The position numbers and the translations under genes are program-made. From Puniceicoccaceae bacterium (GTDB lineage Bacteria > Verrucomicrobiota > Verrucomicrobiia > Opitutales > Coraliomargaritaceae), in NCBI GenBank assembly GCA_003566795.1, contig PXBU01000110.1, forward strand, positions 1 through 35,817: a stretch of 35,817 bases of DNA, given 5' to 3'. A model generated the notes under the pieces. That model ran no database searches. It worked only from the letters and a program-made list of their open reading frames with translations, and had not been told where the DNA came from. Below, piece by piece: positions 6,346 through 14,158 of this stretch. The stretch's first letter is position 1, and each line of letters begins with the position of its first letter.

Positions 6346-8007
6346 ATGAGACAGTCTCGAATTAGCCTTATTTTTGATAGAAAGTATCGACTATTGGTCG
6401 ATGCTTCTGATGAGCGGTCGATTCAACCTTGTGCGTCAGCTCTTCCAGATGAGGCATTTAAGGAGTGGTTTTCCATAGGTGATCAATCAGTTTATGTGGC
6501 CGTGAGTGATCAGAATGGTTCGATCCCGGGCAGTTTTCGCACCTTGGACTCGCTCACAGCTGAAATATGCGGGGACGACCTGTTGCGCCAACTCGATTTG
6601 ATCCGACCACGCTTACATCAGTTGCCCTATCTCGATCAGGGGGAGAATGATTATATTTTTCGCTTCCGGACTGCCCGGGAGCGCAATCGTGCTGTCTACA
6701 TCGACGCGCAGTCGGAATCCCTGTATCAAAGTAAACTGTGCGCCGCCATCAAAGCGGCACGCAGAACAAAGGAAAAGAGCTCAGGGGAGCCAGCAGAACT
6801 CGATTTTGGTGCAGTGCGTTACATCATTCCCAGCCACTTTGGGTTCTGCCTGGGGGTGCAAAACGCCATTGAGCGTGCCTACGAGACAGTGGCATCGAAT
6901 CCGGGAAAACGGGTCTTTATGCTCAGCGAACTCATCCATAATCCGTTCGTGAATGAGGACTTGCTGGCGCGCGGACTGCGTTATTTGCAAACGGATAAGG
7001 GGTTTCCACTTCGGGCAGATGGTAGTATGGCGAACGGAATTGATGATCCGAATGCCTGGTGGAATAACTTAGCTTCTGAGGATATTGTCATTATTCCAGC
7101 CTTTGGTGCCACCAACGAAGATAAGGCACGCCTAGTCAGAAAGGGGATTTCCATTCGGGAAAATGATGCAACCTGTATGCTGGTGGAGAAGGTATGGAAA
7201 GCCGCCCGCCGCTATGCGGAAGCAGGTTTTACCGTCTTGATTCACGGCAAGTCGGAGCACGAGGAGACGAAAGCAACCTTCTCCAATGCATCCAGCTACG
7301 GCCCCGCCCTGATGTTGCGAAATCTAATCCATGCGGAAAAACTGGGCGCGGTGTTACAAGCCAATGGTGCCGAGCGACGTGAGCTATTTGAAGCCTACTT
7401 TGCCGGACTCTATTCGAAAGGATTCAATCCGGAAATCGATCTGGAGAAAATTGCCGTGGTCAACCAAACTACTCTGCTGCGCAACGAGACGCTGCGCATC
7501 ATCGACTATTTGCGCAGTGTGATCGTCTCAAAGTATGGTGAAGCAAATGCCGACGAGCACATCTGGTCCAAAGGCAAGGGGGATACGCTCTGCTACGCCA
7601 CTCAGGTGAATCAGGATGCGCTGCAAAAAGCAGTCGAGAAGCCGGTGGACGCTGCCCTGGTAGTCGGTGGGAAAAACAGTTCCAATACCTTCCAGCTTTA
7701 CCGCGTTTGTGAGGATCGTTTTGGAGAGCGTGCACATTATATCCAGTCGGAGACAAACATTCTGTCACTCGACCGGATCCGGCACTACGTTTTTCCCTAT
7801 AACCTCGGCAAACTGCCGGTAAGTTCCGAAGTGGAGCGGCCCTTCCTCTGTGGTGCCCGGAAAGTGCCAAGGATTTTGCTGACGGGTGGGGCCTCCTGTC
7901 CAGACGGCATTATCCAGCAAGTCATTCACCGAATTAACAGCTTTTATCCCAGTAATGCCTTGAGGCCCGTGGAGGAGATTCTCGAAGCTTTTGAGTCCGA
8001 AGCTTGA
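6346..8007 (+). CDS. ispH: 4-hydroxy-3-methylbut-2-enyl diphosphate reductase, extended
   Basis: IspH (LytB) performs the last step of the MEP isoprenoid pathway, reducing HMBPP to IPP and DMAPP with a [4Fe-4S] cluster. The three cluster cysteines are C168 (GFCLGV), C277 (DATCMLVEKVW) and C518 (GGASCPDG). ELIHNPFVN, HGKSEHEET and VVGGKNSSNT supply the conserved His/Glu and Ser/Asn substrate residues. Blocks such as FNPEIDLEKIAVVNQTTLL and DTLCYATQ match the longer cyanobacterial/plant type rather than the ~310-residue E. coli type. At 553 residues it carries about 150 extra N-terminal residues of unknown function with no internal ATG before the core. ATG 6346 is used; a TTG lies immediately before it. 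Confidence 0.93.
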   Translation: MRQSRISLIFDRKYRLLVDASDERSIQPCASALPDEAFKEWFSIGDQSVYVAVSDQNGSIPGSFRTLDSLTAEICGDDLLRQLDLIRPRLHQLPYLDQGENDYIFRFRTARERNRAVYIDAQSESLYQSKLCAAIKAARRTKEKSSGEPAELDFGAVRYIIPSHFGFCLGVQNAIERAYETVASNPGKRVFMLSELIHNPFVNEDLLARGLRYLQTDKGFPLRADGSMANGIDDPNAWWNNLASEDIVIIPAFGATNEDKARLVRKGISIRENDATCMLVEKVWKAARRYAEAGFTVLIHGKSEHEETKATFSNASSYGPALMLRNLIHAEKLGAVLQANGAERRELFEAYFAGLYSKGFNPEIDLEKIAVVNQTTLLRNETLRIIDYLRSVIVSKYGEANADEHIWSKGKGDTLCYATQVNQDALQKAVEKPVDAALVVGGKNSSNTFQLYRVCEDRFGERAHYIQSETNILSLDRIRHYVFPYNLGKLPVSSEVERPFLCGARKVPRILLTGGASCPDGIIQQVIHRINSFYPSNALRPVEEILEAFESEA

Positions 8008-8038
8008 GAAATAGAAATATGAGATTAAGCTCAACCCT

Positions 8039-8398
8039 GTGTTGATCGCGTTTACAGATTTAGAAGGTAATGCACGTCCAGGCGTAGTTTTTGAGGCCGG
8101 TTTGTTAGTCCGGCATCGACTCTACGGCTACCGAGGGGTGGTTGTCTCCCACGACCCTTGCTGTATGGCTGGTGATACTTGGTATCAGGCCAATAAAACC
8201 CAGCCCTCCCGGGAACAGCCGTGGTATCACGTTCTCGTGCATAACAGCGGGGGGCTTAGCACTTATGTCGCACAGTCCAATCTGGAGCCTGACGAGAGTG
8301 GTGCCCCTATCGAGCACCCGCGTCTGCGCTGTTACTTTTCGGATTTCAAAGACGGACGCTACCATCTCAAACAAAAATACGAATCTCCGAACTCATGA
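8039..8398 (+). CDS. hspQ: HspQ/YccV-like hemimethylated DNA-binding family protein
   Basis: This 119-residue protein carries the YccV-like domain: FEAGLLVRHRLYGYRGVVVS, then DPCCM and W, QPWYHVLVHNS, TYVAQSNLEPD, and PIEHPRL before a final F...G.Y block. In E. coli the homologue HspQ is a heat-inducible protein that binds hemimethylated oriC DNA and acts as a specificity factor for Lon; whether that holds here is unknown. The start is GTG at 8039 and gives an N-terminus of only about 15 residues before the domain. It follows ispH by 31 bases on the same strand, so it may be co-transcribed, and it converges with the RAYT gene. Confidence 0.85.
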   Translation: MLIAFTDLEGNARPGVVFEAGLLVRHRLYGYRGVVVSHDPCCMAGDTWYQANKTQPSREQPWYHVLVHNSGGLSTYVAQSNLEPDESGAPIEHPRLRCYFSDFKDGRYHLKQKYESPNS

Positions 8399-8488
8399 AT
8401 TGGGCAAACCTGGGCGGACCGGACGGTATGCGGGTGACTCACGAATGTTGCTGAAAGTCTCCGCGTTCAGGTCCAGGTCTCCAATTGG

Positions 8489-9469
8489 TTACAAGTAAGC
8501 AGGCCCACGCACATTTTTGACCACTGTCATGGTGTCGCTGTCCGAAGTTTCTATTGTGCGTGGTTTAGGCGGGTGTTTACGCCCAGTCGAGTGCTTCCAA
8601 TGTTCCAGATAACCTCGCACAAATTCCTGCGAACCCAGCACGGCGCCCTCAGATAAGTAGCGTATGCGGCATCGCAGTAAAGCGTATGTCGGTAAGACCC
8701 CTTGCTGCTTTTCCATGACCCGCACTGCCTCTGACCGATCAATCGATATTTTACCATCTGCGGGGAACGCCCCCTTGCCGAAAAGCATGCAGCGGTATTG
8801 CGCTAAAGCCTCTTGCCAAGAGATCGAGTAAAGCCCGGCAGTAAGAAACTTCAGCGAACGCACGGCATGCCGACGTCCAGCAACTGCCTCCGCATAACCA
8901 CAGAAACGATAATCCTTCGGATCCTCGACGATCCCCGCACGCACTGGGTTCAGATCGATATAGGCTGCCATGGTTTGGAGCACATTGCCCTCACCCTCCA
9001 CCAAAACGCTTTTAAACCGGTCCGACCAAAGCGGCCCATAGCGGTCATGGGTTTTATTAAACCAAGTGGAAAACCTTTGTTTCAAAGTCTTCATAAACGC
9101 GGAGACATCACCCATCCGCGCAAGCAGCCGCTGCCGAATCGCTTCTGCCTCATCACCCCCTGCTTTCAACTTCTTTTGCAAGATTGCCGCAGTTGCAGTT
9201 TCGTAGATCGTCGGCTTCGGGTAGAGCACTCGATAGCGGCGCATCAACTCCTTATCAGAAACATGCACCTGGGGCACCCGAACTAAAATATGGAAGTGGT
9301 TGTTCATTAAACAGTAAGTCAAAATTTCCACCCCCGAAAAATCAGCTACCTGATGAATCATTTTCCGCAAAACCTCCTTTTCACGGGTTTCAAAAAGGGC
9401 CTCACCATTCACAGTTCGGGACATGCAATGGTAAATTCCTCCTTTTGACTTCAAACGTCGTGCACGCAT
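8489..9469 (-). CDS. REP-associated tyrosine transposase (RAYT, Y1/IS200-like)
   Basis: The 326-residue protein has an HUH single-strand nuclease domain: the opening MRARRLKSKGGIYHCMSR, the metal-binding HFH at H58/H60 (MNNHFHILVRV), and the catalytic-tyrosine helix AAYIDLNPVRAG (Y170). RAYTs are single-copy relatives of IS200/IS605 TnpA that act on short GTAG-headed REP hairpins. A C-terminal extension with RCRIRYLSEGAVLGSQEFV is shared with the partial gene at the right edge of the window. ATG at 9469 is chosen over a TTG at 9481. No IS ends or target duplications are visible around it, as expected for a domesticated RAYT. GTAG-headed hairpins elsewhere in the window are its plausible substrates. 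Confidence 0.9.
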   Translation of the reverse strand: MRARRLKSKGGIYHCMSRTVNGEALFETREKEVLRKMIHQVADFSGVEILTYCLMNNHFHILVRVPQVHVSDKELMRRYRVLYPKPTIYETATAAILQKKLKAGGDEAEAIRQRLLARMGDVSAFMKTLKQRFSTWFNKTHDRYGPLWSDRFKSVLVEGEGNVLQTMAAYIDLNPVRAGIVEDPKDYRFCGYAEAVAGRRHAVRSLKFLTAGLYSISWQEALAQYRCMLFGKGAFPADGKISIDRSEAVRVMEKQQGVLPTYALLRCRIRYLSEGAVLGSQEFVRGYLEHWKHSTGRKHPPKPRTIETSDSDTMTVVKNVRGPAYL

Positions 9470-9569
9470 ACAACCAAACAATTCGAATATTCTCTCATTG
9501 CAACTAAAATATAAGGGACAGGTATAAAATATGTTTTTATGCTGTTTGGCTGAATCCTTTGCCTTTTCG

Positions 9570-10955
9570 CTACGACAGAGCGGCTTCGCGATGGTTTTCG
9601 ATGCCTTCCAGCATCAGCTCGCCGATGAGGGTGCTGGCGGTTGCGCTTTGTAGCCGCACAGGGACGAGTTCGCCGACCAGACGGTCGCTGGCGGGGACAA
9701 TTACTTTGCGGTGGCCGCGGGTGCGGCCCATGAACATGCCTTCGCCGCGTTTGGCGGGACCCTCGAGTAATACTTCTTCTACTTTGCCGACGAGCGATTG
9801 GTTGCGGGCGAGAGAACTGCGACCGAGAATATCGAGCAAAAGCTGATTCCGCTCCTCTTTAATCCCTTTTGATATTGGGTCGCCCATCGGCTCGGCGGTG
9901 GTGCCGGGGCGGACGCTGTATTTAAACAGGTAGGCCATGTCGAAGCCGATTTCTTCAAAGTGTCGGCGGGTGAGTTCGAAGTCCTCCTCCGTCTCGCCGG
10001 GGAAGCCGACGATCACATCGGTCGAGATATAGACATCGGGGCGGACTGCGCGAAGCTGTTCGATGATGTGACGGAATTTCTCGATGGTATAGGGGCGCCG
10101 CATGGCTTTGAGGATGCGGTTACTGCCGCTCTGCATCGGGAAATGAAGGTATTCGCAGAGTTTGGGTAGGCGGGCATAGCAGTCGATCAAGTCCTGGCGA
10201 AAACCTACCGGATGGGGGCTGGTGAAGCGGATGCGCTCAATGCCGTCGATATCGTTGACCTGTTCGAGCAACTGAACAAAGGGGCTCTTTTTGTCAACAA
10301 AGGGGAACTCGCGCACGCCGTATTGGTTGACGATCTGCCCCAGCAGGGTGACCTCGCGGGTGCCCTTGGCTACCAGTTCGCGGATTTCTTCCAGAATCGA
10401 CTCTATGGGCCGCCCCCGTTCTTCGCCGCGGGTTTTCGGGACGATACAGTAGGAGCACTTCATGTTGCAGCCCTGCATGATGCTGACAAAAGCGGAGATC
10501 TGGCGCTTGTCCTCGACGTGGGAGCGGATGGTATTTTGCGAGCCGATTTCCTCGTCCAAATCAACAATCGTCTCCGGCCGCGGCCCCTGGCCCTGCATGG
10601 TGGCGATCATGGCGTCGAGATGCTCCGGCACACGGTGAAATTTTTGGGTCCCCACGACGAGATCGAGATCCGGCAGCTGATCGAGCAGCTCGTTACCCCG
10701 ATTTTGCGCCATGCAGCCCATGATGCCTACGAGCAGATTGGGATTTTTTCTTTTACGTGCGGTGACATGGCCGGCCTTGCCGATGGCCTTTTGCTCGGCT
10801 TGGTCGCGCACGGAGCAGGTGTTGAGCAGGATGACATCGGCATCCTTTTCGCTTGCGACCATGGAGTAACCTTTGTCGCGTAGCATGGCGGCAACGGCTT
10901 CCGAGTCCCGTTCGTTCATTTGGCACCCGTAGGTCTTGATGTAAACCCGGTTCAT
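9570..10955 (-). CDS. miaB: tRNA-2-methylthio-N6-dimethylallyladenosine synthase
   Basis: MiaB adds a methylthio group to i6A37 of tRNAs that read UNN codons. The N-terminal UPF0004 domain has its three cluster cysteines at C11 (YGCQMN), C47 (LNTCSVRD) and C81 (IMGCMAQ). The radical SAM CxxxCxxC is C163/C167/C170 (GCNMKCSYC). A C-terminal TRAM-like region (about residues 390-450) supports full length (461 residues). One oddity is LLGQIVNQYG, where the family normally has Asn rather than Ile after GQ. The gene stands alone on the minus strand, divergent from ahpD. Confidence 0.95.
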   Translation of the reverse strand: MNRVYIKTYGCQMNERDSEAVAAMLRDKGYSMVASEKDADVILLNTCSVRDQAEQKAIGKAGHVTARKRKNPNLLVGIMGCMAQNRGNELLDQLPDLDLVVGTQKFHRVPEHLDAMIATMQGQGPRPETIVDLDEEIGSQNTIRSHVEDKRQISAFVSIMQGCNMKCSYCIVPKTRGEERGRPIESILEEIRELVAKGTREVTLLGQIVNQYGVREFPFVDKKSPFVQLLEQVNDIDGIERIRFTSPHPVGFRQDLIDCYARLPKLCEYLHFPMQSGSNRILKAMRRPYTIEKFRHIIEQLRAVRPDVYISTDVIVGFPGETEEDFELTRRHFEEIGFDMAYLFKYSVRPGTTAEPMGDPISKGIKEERNQLLLDILGRSSLARNQSLVGKVEEVLLEGPAKRGEGMFMGRTRGHRKVIVPASDRLVGELVPVRLQSATASTLIGELMLEGIENHREAALS

Positions 10956-11077
10956 GAGAGGGCGCAGGATGCTGCTTTCATGGCATGTGTAAATATTGAA
11001 AATTAAATGATCAGCGTCGGCTGGATTCGGCAGACTACGGATTGACGCGGTGAGTGGAATCGGTTGTTCATAAGATC

Positions 11078-11608
11078 ATGAAACATACAAAAGTTCTGCT
11101 AGATAAGTTGCCCGAGGAGGCGGTAGATTTGGTTGCCAATGCGGAAAGGGTGCTGGAGGGCGAATCGCTGAACGCAGTCCAAACCTGGGGGAGTGCGCTA
11201 GCAGCCGCTTATTTTATCCGTCATTCTGAGCTCACCGGTGCGATCCTGGCGGATGCAAGGGCTGCAGGTCTCGGCGAGGCGCACCTCTCGGATGCAAAAG
11301 GTGCGGCGGCATTGATGGGCATGAATACCGTTTATTTCCGCTTCCGACATATCATGCACACGGAGGCCTACACGCAAAAGGCTTTCAATCTACGTATGAC
11401 CCGCATGAAGCAGGTGGCGACGGACCAGACTCATTTTGAGCTCTACTCGATCGGTCCTGCCGCTTTGGCGGGTTGCGAGCTTTGCCTGAAGGCACACGAA
11501 GCGGCGGTCAAGAAGGGTGGGCTTAATGAGGATAATGTGCACGATGCCGTGCGTATTGCCTCGGTCCTGAATGGCATCGCTGTTGCTTTGGAAATCCACC
11601 CCGCATAA
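11078..11608 (+). CDS. ahpD: AhpD-like alkylhydroperoxidase
   Basis: This is a 176-residue all-helical carboxymuconolactone decarboxylase/AhpD family member. The peroxidatic redox site is CELCLKAHE, with C133 and C136 and the nearby H140, matching the CxxC...H arrangement of Mycobacterium AhpD. The block MNTVYFRFRHIMHTEAY in the middle is typical of true AhpD rather than of generic CMD proteins. It probably detoxifies peroxides in the cytoplasm with a thiol reductant; no ahpC is visible in the window. ATG at 11078 is preferred to a GTG at 11054. It ends nine bases before the next gene and is probably co-transcribed with it. Confidence 0.87.
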   Translation: MKHTKVLLDKLPEEAVDLVANAERVLEGESLNAVQTWGSALAAAYFIRHSELTGAILADARAAGLGEAHLSDAKGAAALMGMNTVYFRFRHIMHTEAYTQKAFNLRMTRMKQVATDQTHFELYSIGPAALAGCELCLKAHEAAVKKGGLNEDNVHDAVRIASVLNGIAVALEIHPA

Positions 11609-11617
11609 ACACATTCG

Positions 11618-12703
11618 ATGAAAAAAGTCTTTATTTCCGGTTGTTACGATATCCTGCATGGCGGGCATATTCAGTTCTTCAAAGAAGCCCGCGCACTGGG
11701 GGATCACCTTACCGTATGCTTCGCTTCGGATAAAGTGCTTTGGGAGCACAAGAAGCGCCGCACCTCGATCCCGCAGGATCACAAGCTCGCACTGATGACT
11801 TCATTGGACATGGTCGACCAGGTGGTCATTGGCGACTGCGCTGAACTGGGGCTGGATTTCAAAGACCACTTCCTACAGATTCGGCCGGACATTCTAGCGG
11901 TGACGGAAGACGATCAGTATGAGGCTCAGAAGCGGGCCTTGTGCGCAAAGGTGGGTGCCGAATACGTCAAGTTACCGAAGACGCCTCCACAGTTCACGCC
12001 GGTATCGACCACATCCATCGTGCGCAATATACGGACGCCGACTTTTGCACCCTTGCGTGTCGATTTCGGCGGGGGTTGGCTCGACGTCCCCCGATACGCA
12101 CGGCAAGGTGCCTACATTGTCAATTGTGCGATTTCTCCGTTGGTTTCATTGACGAACTGGGGTTATGAGAAGAAGTCCGGGTTGGGCGGCAGCGGAGCCT
12201 GGGCTTTACTGAATGGCAACGATGGGATCGCGAGCGAATTGGAGTTGGGTGTCGGCTGGCAAGACCCGGCGATCATCCGTGAGACAGGCCTTTGTGTCTG
12301 GCGCAGCGGTGAGAAGCCGGTGCTCCACTTTAAGCGGAATGGTGACTTCCTGCGGGGTCATATGGCGCTGCACTACACGGATATTCCACATGACACACCG
12401 GGTAACGCCGATAATGAGCGCGATTACGCGCTGGTTGAACGTGCCGGACACCTGGCAAAGGAGGCGGTCTTTGAAGCTTCATTACCGAAGCTCGGCGAGG
12501 CGGTGCAGCTCAGCTATGAAATGCAACTCAAGGAGGGCATGCAGGAGTTACCGGAGGCGTCGGGCTGTATCGGCAGGAAATACGCCGGCGGGGGTTGGGG
12601 TGGTTATGCACTCTATCTCTTTGCGAACACCGAAGACCGCGACACCTTTGTCTGCTCTGCCAACAACAATCGGCCGATCGAGCCGTATATTACGATTCGT
12701 TAA
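11618..12703 (+). CDS. Cytidylyltransferase-like / GHMP kinase-like fusion
   Basis: Residues 1 to about 135 form a cytidylyltransferase-fold nucleotidyltransferase: GCYDILHGGHIQFF contains the HxGH motif (H14, H17) and VSTTSIVRNIR gives the second nucleotide-binding motif. This half resembles the adenylyltransferase domain of HldE. The remainder resembles a compact GHMP sugar kinase: APLRVDFGGGWLDVPRYA (motif 1), SGLGGSGAWALL (the phosphate-binding motif, normally GLGSSAA) and KYAGGGWGGYALYL (motif 3). The enzyme may phosphorylate a sugar and then activate it to a nucleotide sugar, analogous to HldE or to fucokinase/GDP-fucose pyrophosphorylase, but the substrate cannot be read from sequence. 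The kinase half is short (about 215 residues) and could be altered in activity. Confidence 0.75.
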   Translation: MKKVFISGCYDILHGGHIQFFKEARALGDHLTVCFASDKVLWEHKKRRTSIPQDHKLALMTSLDMVDQVVIGDCAELGLDFKDHFLQIRPDILAVTEDDQYEAQKRALCAKVGAEYVKLPKTPPQFTPVSTTSIVRNIRTPTFAPLRVDFGGGWLDVPRYARQGAYIVNCAISPLVSLTNWGYEKKSGLGGSGAWALLNGNDGIASELELGVGWQDPAIIRETGLCVWRSGEKPVLHFKRNGDFLRGHMALHYTDIPHDTPGNADNERDYALVERAGHLAKEAVFEASLPKLGEAVQLSYEMQLKEGMQELPEASGCIGRKYAGGGWGGYALYLFANTEDRDTFVCSANNNRPIEPYITIR

Positions 12704-12801
12704 TTTGGCAGCCTTTGCGGGCGTCCGACTTTAATGCCCTCGCTGAACCCAGTAATCACACCCCGCCCACCCTGAAATTACAGCACATTACAAATTTTAC
12801 C

Positions 12802-13983
12802 ATGAGCCTGATCGAAACCATCCGCACAAATACCGATACCATCATTGGCGAAGCTGAGTTGGAAGACCGCATGCACGGCAACCGCCCGTTGCGCGTCAAA
12901 CTCGGAGTCGATCCGACGCGTCCGGATCTCACCTTTGGTCACCTCGTCGTCCTGAATAAACTTCGTCAGTTTCAGGATCTTGGGCACGAGGCGATTCTTA
13001 TTATTGGGGACTTCACCACCCTGATTGGTGACCCGTCCGGTCGGTCCAGCACCCGGCCTGCTTTGACGAAGGAAGAAATCATAGGAAATGCCGAAACCTA
13101 CCTGGACCAGGCCTTCATGGTGCTCGATGAAAACAAGACGACCGTCGTTTATAACAGTGAATGGTTCAATAAGATGGGCTTTGAGGACTGCCTTAAGCTG
13201 GCGCGCAAGATGACGGTTGCCCGCATGCTGGAGCGGGATGATTTCGCCAAGCGCTATGCCAGCAACGCGCCCATTTCGATCATCGAATTTCTCTATCCGC
13301 TAATACAGGGCTACGACTCGCTGGTCTTGAATGCCGATGTGGAAATTGGCGGTACGGACCAGTTATTTAACATGCTGGTTGGCCGTGCCCTGCAAAAAGA
13401 TGCGGGTAAGCTGGAACAGGCCGTGATCACCATGCCGCTGTTGGTCGGCCTCGACGGAGTGAAAAAAATGTCGAAGAGTGTTGATAACTACATTGCTTTC
13501 ACCGACAGCGCTAAGGAAATGTTTGGCAAGGTCATGTCGATCAGCGACGAGACCATGTGGGACTACTATCGGCTGCTGCTTGAATTTGATGAAGCGCGGG
13601 TCGAAAAGCTCAAGTCCGGGCACCCGATGGAAGCTAAAAAGCATCTCGCTTCCTCGTTGGTCGGACAGTTTCATTCCATGGCGGAGGCCAAGCACGAGCT
13701 CGAACAGTTCGAGCAGGTTTTTTCCAAAAACAAGCTGCCGGACGACATGCCGGTATTCACTTGGTATGACCTGGTCGGCGATGCCGCGAGTGCCCCGCTG
13801 TTCGAAGTGATGGCACAATCGGAACTATTCGAAAGCAAGGGTGCCATCCGGCGTTTGGTGCAACAAGGCGGCGTCAAAATCGACGGAGAGAAGCAAAGTG
13901 ATCCGAACCTTGAGATCACCCCACCGAAGGGCGACCAGATCTTCCAGGCCGGAAAGCGCATCTTTTTCAAGATAGCGGGCTAG
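12802..13983 (+). CDS. tyrS: Tyrosyl-tRNA synthetase
   Basis: This class I aminoacyl-tRNA synthetase charges tRNA-Tyr. The HIGH-equivalent is in PDLTFGHLVVLNKL, and the KMSKS loop is exact (K222-M-S-K-S226, in GVKKMSKSVDNY). The tyrosine pocket block GGTDQLFNMLVGR is present. A C-terminal S4-like tRNA-binding segment reads RRLVQQGGVKIDGEK. At 393 residues it is of the shorter TyrRZ-like type. ATG at 12802 is chosen because upstream in-frame codons encode a non-conserved stretch overlapping the previous gene. It is separated from the fusion gene by about 100 bases. Confidence 0.95.
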   Translation: MSLIETIRTNTDTIIGEAELEDRMHGNRPLRVKLGVDPTRPDLTFGHLVVLNKLRQFQDLGHEAILIIGDFTTLIGDPSGRSSTRPALTKEEIIGNAETYLDQAFMVLDENKTTVVYNSEWFNKMGFEDCLKLARKMTVARMLERDDFAKRYASNAPISIIEFLYPLIQGYDSLVLNADVEIGGTDQLFNMLVGRALQKDAGKLEQAVITMPLLVGLDGVKKMSKSVDNYIAFTDSAKEMFGKVMSISDETMWDYYRLLLEFDEARVEKLKSGHPMEAKKHLASSLVGQFHSMAEAKHELEQFEQVFSKNKLPDDMPVFTWYDLVGDAASAPLFEVMAQSELFESKGAIRRLVQQGGVKIDGEKQSDPNLEITPPKGDQIFQAGKRIFFKIAG

Positions 13984-14158
13984 TTAAAGGAATACCGGAC
14001 CACACGCCGAAAGCCGCTTCTGGCGGGAACTCTTCCAGAAAAAAGCTCTCTGATGAGAGTCGGTAGCCGAACACGATTGACCCGACAGCCGGTTCATCTT
14101 TCGCTGCGAAGCGTCTTGCTTTCGTTTATTTCGGCGATACTAAGCCATTTGTTTCCCC

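Noticed and set aside
8399..9569. Insertion sequence with terminal repeats around the RAYT
   Set aside because: No inverted ends or target duplications were found in the flanks; the gene looks like a stand-alone RAYT.
12595..12801. N-terminal extension of tyrS
   Set aside because: The open frame upstream overlaps the fusion gene and is not conserved in type; the ATG at 12802 fits the family.
14100..14158. Promoter TTGCTT...GATACT before the secretin gene
   Set aside because: The spacer is about 14 bases, too short for a convincing sigma70 promoter.
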